In this document: piece after piece, positions 1 through 6,685 of the stretch | Layout of the letters: each line of letters opens with the position of its first letter | How positions within the stretch are numbered: the first letter of the stretch is position 1 | DNA from: an uncultured Clostridia bacterium | GTDB taxonomy: Bacteria > Bacillota > Clostridia > Oscillospirales > Butyricicoccaceae | Assembly (NCBI GenBank): GCA_910586575.1 | Contig: CAJUJQ010000132.1 | Span: 1 to 8,519, forward strand | Direction of reading: 5' to 3' | Length of the DNA: 8,519 nt | Position numbers and translations under genes: made by a program | The notes under the pieces: model-generated | The model's database searches: none | Seen by the model: the letters and a program-made list of their open reading frames with translations, nothing else | What the model was told of the DNA's origin: nothing

Positions 1-634
1 CCCGTTTTTGACCGCAGTACAGCGGGATTTGGATCTCTCTGGATTTCTGCAATTCTCTTTTTAGGGCAAGAATCGCCTTTAATCCGACCTTTTCAGCCGC
101 TTTATATGCGATTTCTCCGGATTTCATTGCTTCTTTTGAGCAGCCCAAGGTTTGCAAACATTCCACAAAATCAAACAAATATTTCATCTGTTCTGCCGTC
201 GTGTAAATGGTTTCTGTTTCCAAATTTACAGCGAATTTTCCACCATGATAATTCCAGGTTGAGCGGTAAAACAGGTGCTTCTTTTGGCTTGTAGTTATCA
301 CAAACAGAAACGGCGGTTTCTGCGGCATGGTCAGCTGATCCCGCAATTCCCGGACGTTATACAGGTGGATTCCGTTCGGGTCTACGACATAATTGTAAAA
401 ATACAGGCTGAACAGGTCAGCGCAGTCAGGGCAGACGTACTCCCCCACATACGCCCAGTCCGTGAAATTACTGGAGACGATATCTTTCGTACGGATTCCA
501 GATGCGACGTGATTCTTGCAAATAGGGCAGTCAAATTCCACGTCATGCGCCGAGAACTGCTTGATTTTGACCTCTTTTACAAAGTCATTGCCTTTTCCGT
601 CCCGTGTAAAGTAGGGTATGGTCTTTTCATCCAC
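1..634 (-). CDS. csf1: Csf1-like (type IV CRISPR Cas8-like) zinc-finger protein, C-terminus cut by window edge
   Basis: The frame stays open from a GTG at 634 to the left edge, giving 211 visible residues with no stop. Seen: a Cys4 zinc-finger pattern (CPIC at 36-39, CPDC at 68-71) with FTD at 57-59 between the pairs. A central PPFLFVITTSQKKHLF block follows at about 107-122 with a downstream WN, and then LGCSKEAMKSGE at about 163-174. Known: type IV-A Csf1, the large Cas8-like subunit of the crRNA-guided Csf complex, is a roughly 200-250 residue protein with an N-terminal CxxC...CxxC finger, a conserved hydrophobic S-x-KH segment and a G-(S/T)KE-x-I-x-SG motif. Inference: this is a phage-borne Csf1 homologue. 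The GTG start is supported by GGGGTGG upstream and overlaps the stop of the previous gene; an in-frame TGA at 664 limits the alternatives to GTG 655. It could instead be a phage zinc protein sharing only the fold. Confidence 0.62.
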   Translation of the reverse strand, partial: MDEKTIPYFTRDGKGNDFVKEVKIKQFSAHDVEFDCPICKNHVASGIRTKDIVSSNFTDWAYVGEYVCPDCADLFSLYFYNYVVDPNGIHLYNVRELRDQLTMPQKPPFLFVITTSQKKHLFYRSTWNYHGGKFAVNLETETIYTTAEQMKYLFDFVECLQTLGCSKEAMKSGEIAYKAAEKVGLKAILALKRELQKSREIQIPLYCGQKR

Positions 635-1079
635 CGAATGACACCACCCCGCCACTGAACTTCACATCCTCCAGCTTTACGCCGGTGAAAGAGTGGGTAA
701 CTTGCTTCTCGCTGTCGTATATGGAAAGATTGTAAACACGGTCTTTCATGCCGAATGCGCGAAGGTCTTCTCGTTCCAACTTCACCAGCTCCCCAGTGAA
801 TCCGTTGTACGTTACTTGCATGGTGTTGGCCTCCTCTTTTTCTTTTGTGTTAAATACGCTCTCTGGCAAAACTTTATGTGCGAAAACCAAATTTTCTGCG
901 TAACCCAGCGAGTTATTGTACTGAAGAAACGTCGGCACCCCCGGAAGAACATTGCATTCAAAATACTTCTTTCTGCACTTCTCGCAAAGCGTGGCAGACG
1001 GAGAATCTTCGTCGCAAGCGCAAGCATATACTTGCGTCAAACCTGATGTGCATCCGCAGATTTCACATTTATCATTCAT
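627..1079 (-). CDS. Zinc-ribbon N-terminal segment joined to a small phage domain (possibly two genes)
   Basis: This 150-codon frame has two parts. Residues 1-86 carry many Cys (5, 8, 10, 20, 22, 32, 35, 42) arranged as CxxC pairs, which looks like a zinc ribbon followed by a charged tail rich in Lys and Glu. Residues 87-150 begin MQVTYNGFTGELV and end GGVVSFGG; I recall this block as a stand-alone hypothetical protein of about 65 residues in Clostridia phages. An AGAGGAGG ribosome site lies 8 bases before the Met-87 codon (821-819), so the second part is probably also, or only, made separately as 627-821. The start at 1079 follows the stop of the small gene ending at 1086, and the TGA at 629-627 overlaps the Csf1-like start. 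Function is unknown. The fusion may be natural or the result of a lost stop. Confidence 0.65.
   Translation of the reverse strand: MNDKCEICGCTSGLTQVYACACDEDSPSATLCEKCRKKYFECNVLPGVPTFLQYNNSLGYAENLVFAHKVLPESVFNTKEKEEANTMQVTYNGFTGELVKLEREDLRAFGMKDRVYNLSIYDSEKQVTHSFTGVKLEDVKFSGGVVSFGG
830..837 (-). promoter_or_regulatory. Strong internal ribosome binding site for a start at 821
   Basis: On the minus strand AGAGGAGG sits 8 bases before an in-frame ATG (821-819) inside the longer frame 627-1079. It is one of the strongest Shine-Dalgarno matches in the window, far better than the one at the 1079 start. It therefore argues that the 64-residue protein beginning MQVTYNG is translated on its own. Confidence 0.7.
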
Positions 1080-1085
1080 TCCATT

Positions 1086-1256
1086 TTACCCACATAGAAA
1101 ACAGCAAACTTTCAGTATTGGGCATACAAAGAAATCAAAAAGCCAAGACTTTTCCGGTGGCGGATCGTCTTTATGTAGCTCATGCAGAAAAACGATTGCT
1201 TCTGCCATTCTCTTGGATTCTCTACGTCTCCACCTGGTTTTGTACGAATCCTTCAT
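1086..1256 (-). CDS. Unknown 56-residue protein with Arg-rich start and Cys-rich end
   Basis: The ATG at 1256 overlaps the TGA of the gp10-like gene (ATGA), the arrangement used throughout this operon, and the frame ends at TAA 1088-1086. The product has a very basic N-terminus (RWRRRESKR at 8-16), a helical middle (MAEAIVFLHELH), a DDPPPEK linker at about 30-36 and a hydrophobic Cys-rich tail (Cys 45, 51, 52, 55). No family is recognised. The tail could be a short membrane-associated or metal-binding segment, but this is only suggested by composition. The tight coupling and the position filling an otherwise empty gap are the main reasons to call it a gene. Confidence 0.5.
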   Translation of the reverse strand: MKDSYKTRWRRRESKRMAEAIVFLHELHKDDPPPEKSWLFDFFVCPILKVCCFLCG

Positions 1257-1648
1257 CCCTTCATCTCCCCCTCAATAATCGCCTTGTACTGTGGAACATG
1301 ATCCGCCACCGCCGGCTTCAAATACGGCTGGGCCCGCTGGCCGTGGGTCAGGTGCCATTGGCCTTTTGCGTCCTGGTAAACCCAGGGCGTTTGACGGCCA
1401 CCGGGGTAATACTTGCCGGTCCCCAACTCCACATATGGGCCATATTCGCTGTTGGTTCCGATGTACACCGCCGGTTCCGTTGGCTCCACCTGATGAGTAA
1501 TACTGTTGCGGAGGTTGCCCGTATCAACAGGGCACAGCAGCTTGGCATACCCCTCCGCCGTCAAACCGCACTTTTCCAGCGCCCGAAGAGCAGCGGCAAG
1601 CATTTCCTCTTTGGCAAGGCCGCTGTTGTCGGTGATTTCAATTTGCAT
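1253..1648 (-). CDS. HK97 gp10-like head-tail completion protein
   Basis: The product has 131 residues, the usual length for the HK97 gp10 family. These proteins act in tail completion or head-tail joining of siphophage virions. Seen: CPVDTGNLRNSI at about 40-51, YIGTNSEYGPYVELGTGKYY at about 62-81, a WVYQDAKGQWHLTHGQ segment and QPYLKPA near the end, which together are the family signature (PVDTG.L..SI, the Y..YVE.GTG block, and a QPFL.PA-type end). The ATG at 1648 overlaps the stop of the preceding 75-residue gene by 11 bases, with AAAAGGA upstream. It sits right after the MuF module rather than after a major capsid gene, which is less usual. Confidence 0.88.
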   Translation of the reverse strand: MQIEITDNSGLAKEEMLAAALRALEKCGLTAEGYAKLLCPVDTGNLRNSITHQVEPTEPAVYIGTNSEYGPYVELGTGKYYPGGRQTPWVYQDAKGQWHLTHGQRAQPYLKPAVADHVPQYKAIIEGEMKG

Positions 1649-1865
1649 TTCTACGTCCTTTTTGGTGTATCTGGATGGATTCTATCTCAGATTGGAGGAA
1701 ATTGATAATTCTGCCATCTGGCGTTTCAAGAACCAGACCGTCCTCATCTGCCTCCGTCTCCTCTGAATCTTCAACGTAAATAATTCCTCCGGTAAATACT
1801 TGCCCACCAACAGCTTTCAGTGTCACATATGGAAGATTATTCGCGTAATCCCAAACATTAACCAT
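1638..1865 (-). CDS. Small acidic protein, candidate immunity protein for the MuF-linked toxin
   Basis: The product has 75 residues and begins MVNVWDYANNLPYVTLK. AAAGGAGG lies 6 bases before the ATG at 1865, inside the 3' end of the MuF gene, and the ATG overlaps the MuF TAA stop. A longer in-frame extension to 1955 exists but has no comparable ribosome site. The sequence alternates short beta-like stretches (YVTLKAV, VFTGGIIYV, GLVLETPDG, RIINFLQSEIESIQI) with an acidic EDSEETEADED loop at about 32-42, which suggests a small beta-barrel. Inference: immunity genes of polymorphic toxins normally follow the toxin directly and are often small and acidic, so this is the best candidate partner for the toxin domain encoded just upstream. 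A plain structural role cannot be excluded. Confidence 0.8.
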   Translation of the reverse strand: MVNVWDYANNLPYVTLKAVGGQVFTGGIIYVEDSEETEADEDGLVLETPDGRIINFLQSEIESIQIHQKGRRNAN

Positions 1866-3309
1866 CGTAATCCTCCTTTGTTGGAACAACGTGTGCTCCC
1901 TTTTTCCCATAATAGATACAGATTCTTTTGGTATCGTGGAATTTATCATCAGCATAGTATTTCCCTATCACAGCATCCGTTGTTACATATTCACGTATCT
2001 TCACAGAAGTTTCTCCAGTTTTTGTGATTGTGACCGTACCCGTACACGAAAATATGTCGACAAGTTTTTGAGACTCTCGGATATCCAGCGTAAAAATGCT
2101 CTGAGGCGTTCTCCCTTTTGCTGTTCTATCAGATAGATACCGCTCATACTGCGGCGTTCCTTCGATATGTTTTTGCTGCTGCTGAACACTAACCTTTGAT
2201 GATAACTCCCCAGAATCTATCTTTGCTTTCAGTATAGCAAGATTCTTCTGATTTTGCAATGATTTCCACCACTCCAACACTTCTTTTGTTCTGATAGGAT
2301 AAATCGCATCCGCTTCCGCACCCCGCTTGGACGCCTCCCATTGCGCATAGGTCATATTGGGCAGTGGTCCATACTGGTCCCGTCGGAGAGCGTCGCTCAT
2401 ATCCACGCCCTCCACCTCCGCTATCAGAGTACAGCGGCAGTTGTAGACGTTGGCCGGGGCCGCGTTCGGGTCGCCCGGGAACATGATATTCCCCAGAATG
2501 GAGTGAAACGGCTTGTCATTTGGCTGGGTCTGACCGTCCAGAAGCGCGTGAGCGTGCCGTGTCCTTCCGTCCAAGGTAGAAAGCCAGCGCTTTTTCATTC
2601 GGATGCCCATTTCCTCCGCCGCAAAGTAGCTGTCCAGCCGCCCGGCGTTCTGCGCGCCTGTTACCGCCGTGCGGGCGGCGCGAATAGCGCTGTTCCGATT
2701 CATGTCCGGAATTTTCTTTTGCAGGCGGTCGGCAAGATGCTTGATGCTTTCGCCCTGCAAAATACCGCTGGTAATCTGCGCGGTAATCTGTTTTTTGCCA
2801 TACACCAAATCAAACCCGCGCTGTATCGCACGCTTTGGCGGATAATACGGCATCAGGTCTGGCTGTTCAACTATCAACCGTTTTACCGTGCGTTCATCCC
2901 AAAGGTTTAAACCGATATCCGCGCCCAATTCCTGCTCGATGGTATAAGCGGAAAAGTTGCGGTTCAACGTGTAAATTCCAGGTGTCGCGTCGTTTATGTA
3001 TGCCGCTGCAACCTCGTTTGCATTGGTCATGCGCTCGGCTATTCTGTCTCGCAGGGCTTCAAACCGCTTCCCGCGCCCGATTTGCGCCAGCCGCCACTGT
3101 TTGTAATCCTCTGCCGTGTACAACTTGCCGTTGACTACTTTGCCTACCAGCTGCTTTTGTTCTGCATCCCGTGTCGGGAATTCCACAAAATAGTCGTCTA
3201 TTTTTTTCTGTAGCTCTTTGGCGGCCTTTTTGTATTCGGCGGCTATGCGGTCTTCCAGCTTTTTCAGCTGTTCGCCTGTCCAGACGTGGGCTTGGTCAGG
3301 CTTTGGCAT
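1858..3309 (-). CDS. MuF head-morphogenesis protein with C-terminal Ntox50-like toxin domain
   Basis: The product has 483 residues from the ATG at 3309 (a TTG precedes it in frame at 3312). Domains: a charged helical N-terminal region to about 200; a MuF / SPP1 gp7-type domain at about 205-300, with AARTAVTGAQNAGR, KRWLSTLDGRTRHAHALLDG and the terminal VYNCRCTL signature; a linker with a Trp-rich segment at about 320-350; and a C-terminal domain at about 370-480. That last domain has QQQKHIEGTPQY, a TTDAVIGKYY stretch, TKRICIYYGKKGAHVVPT and a very short tail. I read it as polymorphic toxin type 50 (Ntox50, a BECR-fold RNase family), whose hallmarks are KHI.GT near the start and an H.VP-type end. 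MuF proteins fused to C-terminal toxins are a described class in temperate phages. The protein is packaged in the virion head, so it could be delivered with the DNA. The gene overlaps its upstream neighbour by 14 bases. Confidence 0.9.
   Translation of the reverse strand: MPKPDQAHVWTGEQLKKLEDRIAAEYKKAAKELQKKIDDYFVEFPTRDAEQKQLVGKVVNGKLYTAEDYKQWRLAQIGRGKRFEALRDRIAERMTNANEVAAAYINDATPGIYTLNRNFSAYTIEQELGADIGLNLWDERTVKRLIVEQPDLMPYYPPKRAIQRGFDLVYGKKQITAQITSGILQGESIKHLADRLQKKIPDMNRNSAIRAARTAVTGAQNAGRLDSYFAAEEMGIRMKKRWLSTLDGRTRHAHALLDGQTQPNDKPFHSILGNIMFPGDPNAAPANVYNCRCTLIAEVEGVDMSDALRRDQYGPLPNMTYAQWEASKRGAEADAIYPIRTKEVLEWWKSLQNQKNLAILKAKIDSGELSSKVSVQQQQKHIEGTPQYERYLSDRTAKGRTPQSIFTLDIRESQKLVDIFSCTGTVTITKTGETSVKIREYVTTDAVIGKYYADDKFHDTKRICIYYGKKGAHVVPTKEDYDG
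1872..1879 (-). promoter_or_regulatory. Ribosome binding site deciding the start at 1865
   Basis: AAAGGAGG on the minus strand sits 6 bases from the ATG at 1865-1863 and lies within the last codons of the MuF/toxin gene. It selects the 75-residue product over the longer in-frame extension, and it couples translation of the putative immunity gene to the end of the toxin gene. Confidence 0.75.
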
Positions 3310-3496
3310 CAACTTTCCGCTTTCTAGGTTGCGCTATAAACCGGCATCCACACTTGGGGCAGTCGAACGTATCATATTCTAAACACTCTTCACCGCCAGA
3401 AACAGCCGCAAACCCTGTCTTTCCTTCATCTCTTGAAATATAATGCCTTTCAATAGTTGCGTCGTATTCACAACCGCAAATTTTACATTTCAGCAT
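3296..3496 (-). CDS. Small zinc-ribbon phage protein between portal and MuF genes
   Basis: This is a 66-residue protein with two CxxC knuckles: CKICGC at 4-9 and CPKCGC at about 46-51, separated by an acidic linker (EECLEYDTFD). The end is basic (QPRKRKVDAKA). I recall very similar short proteins, with KTG in the linker and FDCP.CGC near the end, as conserved hypotheticals between portal and MuF genes in Clostridia phages. The ATG at 3496 has GGGGAG about 8 bases upstream. The gene overlaps the portal stop and the MuF start by 14 bases each. A structural zinc is likely, but its role (head assembly or nucleic-acid binding) is not known. Confidence 0.82.
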   Translation of the reverse strand: MLKCKICGCEYDATIERHYISRDEGKTGFAAVSGGEECLEYDTFDCPKCGCRFIAQPRKRKVDAKA

Positions 3497-4880
3497 TTTG
3501 ATTCTCCCCTTCGCCGTCTAATGCATCTTGCGGCTGATTATCAAACCGCCCCAAATCCTCCGCTGACTTCCGCTTCAGAATTTCATCCACCATATCCGCA
3601 TCGCCCCAAATTGTAAGCAGTTTACGGGTTGTGTATTCGTCGTCAACGTATTCAACTCCCATCAAAATGGTTTGTGTTTCTTCCAATTTGTTTACAAGCT
3701 GGTTTCGAGTGTAACTCGGCTTGTCATCAATCCCGGCAAGCTCCAAAATTCCGTTGATAAACTCTGTTACTTGTTCCTCAAAATCATCTGTCTTTAAGTC
3801 AAGTGGGACATAGCTTGCTTTGATTGCCGTTGCGGTTTGGTTCCCGGCAGAAACCGCAGCGGAATCGAACGCCTGAAAATCCTGATAAAGCGCTCTCTCC
3901 AACATATCAATCGTTGTGTTCGTACCTTCGAACGGTGCTTCTATCGTTTGCGGTGTAATTTGTGCATCGTCCTGTCCGTCTACATGAACGACGCGCGTCA
4001 ATCTCATGCGTTCCAAGAATTTCACGTCATCCATATCATCCATGCCGCCGTAATTTGACAATATCCAATAGATCAAATTACCCTCGCTGACATTGTTAAC
4101 CATGTTAGAACGCGCCAAATCGAGCGCGTCAATGGTGTTTCGCCTCCCACAGATTTCAGACCGGCAATTCTCGTTGTTTTTCAGCGGTACAATCGGGAAT
4201 GATGGATAATTCTGACCGTCATAGATTTCCGCGCCGTCTGCATCCGTCCGGCGGATTGATAACCGGTATTTCTGCTTTGGACGCAGGATTTGCATATCCT
4301 CGCCTTTGCGCTGGATAAAATCCGTGTAGCCGTCCGGCTCGTAAAGCGTCGCACGTAATGGCTTGTCGTCATCCACCTGCCAGAACCGCACGCCGGACAT
4401 CAACGCGCCGTTTTCATCATCGTACAGCGGCACAAATTCAGTGATTTTGAAAACGTCGATATGGTCGAGATTCCAAAAACCGAACGATTCCCCGCCAATC
4501 AGTGCATATTTCCCGGCGCGTTTGACCTGTTGGTCGAACGGTTTCTTTTGCGTTCCCAGCCGTTTTTGTGTGTCGGTTTTCTGGAATGATACGCCATTCC
4601 CAAGCAAATACCCGTTTTCTTGATCTACCACGATTCGGAAAAACAGGCTCTTGATTTTATGGTTCGCAGTGTACATGTCTTTATGCGCTCTGCCCTGCAT
4701 ATCATAGATGATTTTCTCATATTTTGTGATAGTCGGGTTTTCGCCCTTGTAATATGCGTCTGCATCAATGGCGGTTTTGTACTGTTCGCTGCTTTTATGG
4801 TCTTTGATTGCTGCGCGGATAAAATCCATGCGCTTTGTGTCGTCCTGTCCGCAGTCCAGTAAATCCTGATAGGTTTTCAC
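3483..4880 (-). CDS. Portal protein, SPP1 gp6-like family
   Basis: The product has 465 residues, a normal length for SPP1 gp6-type portals, the dodecameric ring at the head vertex through which terminase pumps DNA. Seen: an early YKTAIDADAYYKGENPTI segment, NHKIKSLFFRIVVDQENGYLLG at about 73-94, KYALIGGESFGFWN at about 124-137, a YPSFPIVPLKNN segment in the wing region, DALDLARSNMVNNVSE, and the clip/crown helices after AIKASYVPLDLK. These are standard positions for the family. The start is a GTG at 4880 preceded by GGAGGTG with a 10-base gap, and it overlaps the previous stop (GTGA). The C-terminal tail is acidic and Gln/Asn-rich. It is located directly between the terminase genes and MuF, as in SPP1-like head modules. 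Confidence 0.93.
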   Translation of the reverse strand: MKTYQDLLDCGQDDTKRMDFIRAAIKDHKSSEQYKTAIDADAYYKGENPTITKYEKIIYDMQGRAHKDMYTANHKIKSLFFRIVVDQENGYLLGNGVSFQKTDTQKRLGTQKKPFDQQVKRAGKYALIGGESFGFWNLDHIDVFKITEFVPLYDDENGALMSGVRFWQVDDDKPLRATLYEPDGYTDFIQRKGEDMQILRPKQKYRLSIRRTDADGAEIYDGQNYPSFPIVPLKNNENCRSEICGRRNTIDALDLARSNMVNNVSEGNLIYWILSNYGGMDDMDDVKFLERMRLTRVVHVDGQDDAQITPQTIEAPFEGTNTTIDMLERALYQDFQAFDSAAVSAGNQTATAIKASYVPLDLKTDDFEEQVTEFINGILELAGIDDKPSYTRNQLVNKLEETQTILMGVEYVDDEYTTRKLLTIWGDADMVDEILKRKSAEDLGRFDNQPQDALDGEGENQNAEM

Positions 4881-5062
4881 CCGCGCTGTTCACCTCCATC
4901 GCCCAGCTCATAAATTCCGCGATAATATCGACAGGCTATTGTTGCAACAAATTTTCCGCCCTGAGTATATAAATCATATGTTTCTGTCGATAAACTATCT
5001 TTCGGATTGCATTTCAATACGATTCCGCCAGAACCGTCATTTACGATCACTATTTTAGGCAT
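4877..5062 (-). CDS. Small unknown protein between large terminase and portal
   Basis: The product has 61 residues from the ATG at 5062; a GTG at 5071, three codons earlier, is also possible because GGGTGAAGG covers both. The sequence (MPKIVIVNDGSGGIVLKC... and DLYTQGGKFVATIACRYYRGIYEL) suggests a small beta-rich protein with several strands and a Gly/Asp-rich end. It starts right after the terminase TAG and its TGA overlaps the portal GTG. No family is recognised. Its place between terminase and portal is constant with a packaging or head operon but does not define a role. Confidence 0.72.
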   Translation of the reverse strand: MPKIVIVNDGSGGIVLKCNPKDSLSTETYDLYTQGGKFVATIACRYYRGIYELGDGGEQRG

Positions 5063-5072
5063 TTCCTTCACC

Positions 5073-6284
5073 CTATCGCATAATCACAGGGGTGTATGGT
5101 TTCCGGTCTTTCCGCTGTACCAGATACATTGTTTTTACAAAATAGCGGATTGCGTCTTGGCAATGGTCGTTTTCTTTAATAACCGCATCAATCCCAGCAT
5201 CCGCCGCTTTGCTGTCCCAGAGATATTCTCCAAATTCCCGAATAGCATTTTTGCAGCATCGCATAAATGCAAGGCAGTTCTCGTTTAGCATCGTGCAGAC
5301 ATCAGAAATGCCGTTCAGTACATCATTATCGGCATTCTGCGTATGATATCCGTTTTTCAGCAGTTCCGACTTCAGCGCGGAAGCGGACGGATCAATGATT
5401 ATTCGTTTCGGCTTGATTCCGCCAAGCATCCCGTTCAAGCCGCTTACAAGCTCCCCAACCGTCGGCTGGTGCCGTTCATCGCGCCCGGAATAGTAATATT
5501 CCCGTAGGCATATCCAGCGCTTAGAATTGCGCTCACGCTGCCAGAGAAGGAATACAGTAGCGTTTTGGATGCCGAAATCTGATGATACGTAATAATCGCC
5601 CTCGGTTTCCGGTTCGGTGTTCAGGACGTGTTTTTCCTCGTCAAACATTGGATACACAAGACCATCGGCCGCTACCCATTCCCCAAGAATCCATCTATCA
5701 TAATAGACTGTTCCATCATACTCTTTTTTTAGTTCAGCAATAACATTTGCAGGAAGTTTTCCATCGTCAATAATATAGCTTTGCTGGTAAATGTCTGCAT
5801 CGCTGTCCAAGAATCTTTTGAACCAGTGGTTGGGGTTTTCGGGGTTGCACGTGCCGTCAAAATGCGAATGTTCGCACCTCAAACGGCTTTTCAGCATCTG
5901 AAATACTTCTTCTGACCATGTTGTTATTTCATCGCCGTAAACATATTCAAAAGTCGCACCCTGAATCCTCGAAACATGCTTTTTGTTGTCTGCTCCGAGC
6001 GCGTAAACTTTTTTTCCAAAAATGCTAACCGTGTTGTCGCTTCGTATATTTCCGACAAGCCCCGGCCAAATGGAACGCATAGGCTCTAATATGTTTCGTT
6101 CTAGCGTTCCCCTCGTGTCTCCAAGAAGAACCAGAAGCCCTTCCCCGCGAGACGCAATAATGCGCTTTGGAATTACAGTAGTATAATCTACATAGCTTTT
6201 TCCGCTGCCAGTTGCGCCAGTCTTGATATTCCATCTATGATTGCAGTTCTTCAAAAATTCAATCTGCTTTTCAGTCAATGGCAC
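5073..6284 (-). CDS. terL: Terminase large subunit (PBSX / Terminase_3 type)
   Basis: This is a 403-residue packaging motor with all expected motifs. Walker A is GATGSGKS at 23-30. Walker B is YVYGDEIT at 114-121, with the acidic pair at 118-119. A GTCNPENP coupling motif lies at 144-151. RNase H-like nuclease acidic residues sit in SSDFG (D236), IIIDPSA (D298) and CQDAIRYF (D377). It hydrolyses ATP to translocate DNA through the portal and cuts the concatemer. The length fits the compact PBSX-like terminases of Firmicutes phages. The start is a GTG at 6284 that overlaps the small-subunit stop by 14 bases. No motif residue is missing, so the enzyme looks functional. Confidence 0.97.
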   Translation of the reverse strand: MPLTEKQIEFLKNCNHRWNIKTGATGSGKSYVDYTTVIPKRIIASRGEGLLVLLGDTRGTLERNILEPMRSIWPGLVGNIRSDNTVSIFGKKVYALGADNKKHVSRIQGATFEYVYGDEITTWSEEVFQMLKSRLRCEHSHFDGTCNPENPNHWFKRFLDSDADIYQQSYIIDDGKLPANVIAELKKEYDGTVYYDRWILGEWVAADGLVYPMFDEEKHVLNTEPETEGDYYVSSDFGIQNATVFLLWQRERNSKRWICLREYYYSGRDERHQPTVGELVSGLNGMLGGIKPKRIIIDPSASALKSELLKNGYHTQNADNDVLNGISDVCTMLNENCLAFMRCCKNAIREFGEYLWDSKAADAGIDAVIKENDHCQDAIRYFVKTMYLVQRKDRKPYTPVIMR

Positions 6285-6669
6285 TATCTACACCGTCCAA
6301 CAGCTCTTTTGCAGCTTTTAGATTTTCAGATTCACCTTTCGGTTCCCACGCCCCGAAATGTTTTCCCAGTAATTCAATTGCTTTCAGCTTATTCCCATAC
6401 TTCAAATCGCTTTCCGGCAGATCGGAGGCCTGTTTTTCGGTGATTTCGAGAAGCTTTTCTATCACATAGTCTTGATTAACTTCAACGCGCTTCCCGCGTT
6501 TTTTCATTGCTTCCTGAATCGCGGCGGAAACTCTAGTTTTCCCCAGTAGCTCCGAACCGATCTTGTCAGCATTCTTTTGACTGTATCCAGCCCTTATCGC
6601 GGCCTGCGTGGCATTCAAATCCACAAGGTATTCCTGGACAAACATTTTTTGTTTTGCGGTTAATGACAC
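6271..6669 (-). CDS. terS: Terminase small subunit (Terminase_2 family)
   Basis: The product has 132 residues from the GTG at 6669. GTG codons at 6675 and 6678 are in the same frame, but GAGGGG at 6683-6678 is best spaced for 6669. Seen: SLTAKQKMFVQEYL followed by DLNATQAAIRAGYS, the helix-turn-helix signature of the family, then LLGKTRVSAAIQEAM. The rest is helical and ends in a KHFGAWEPKGES segment and an acidic tail. Small terminases recognise the packaging start site on phage DNA and regulate the large subunit, which is encoded immediately downstream with overlapping ends. Confidence 0.95.
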   Translation of the reverse strand: MSLTAKQKMFVQEYLVDLNATQAAIRAGYSQKNADKIGSELLGKTRVSAAIQEAMKKRGKRVEVNQDYVIEKLLEITEKQASDLPESDLKYGNKLKAIELLGKHFGAWEPKGESENLKAAKELLDGVDSAID

Positions 6670-6685
6670 TCTCACCACCCCTCAA

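Noticed and set aside
1..11. CCCGTTTTTGA at the left end repeated at 8131-8141, as a possible direct repeat or attachment core
   Set aside because: An 11-base match is expected several times by chance in a window of this length, and nothing else marks either copy.
275..658. A 127-codon open frame on the plus strand
   Set aside because: It is antisense to the Csf1-like gene, which has clear motifs and an open frame to the window edge.
878..1705. A 275-codon open frame on the plus strand
   Set aside because: It runs antisense across the gp10-like, 56-residue and zinc-ribbon genes, has no family resemblance and low-complexity composition typical of a shadow frame.
1866..1955. N-terminal extension of the candidate immunity protein to 1955
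   Set aside because: It overlaps deep into the toxin-domain codons and lacks a ribosome site, while the ATG at 1865 has AAAGGAGG at ideal spacing.
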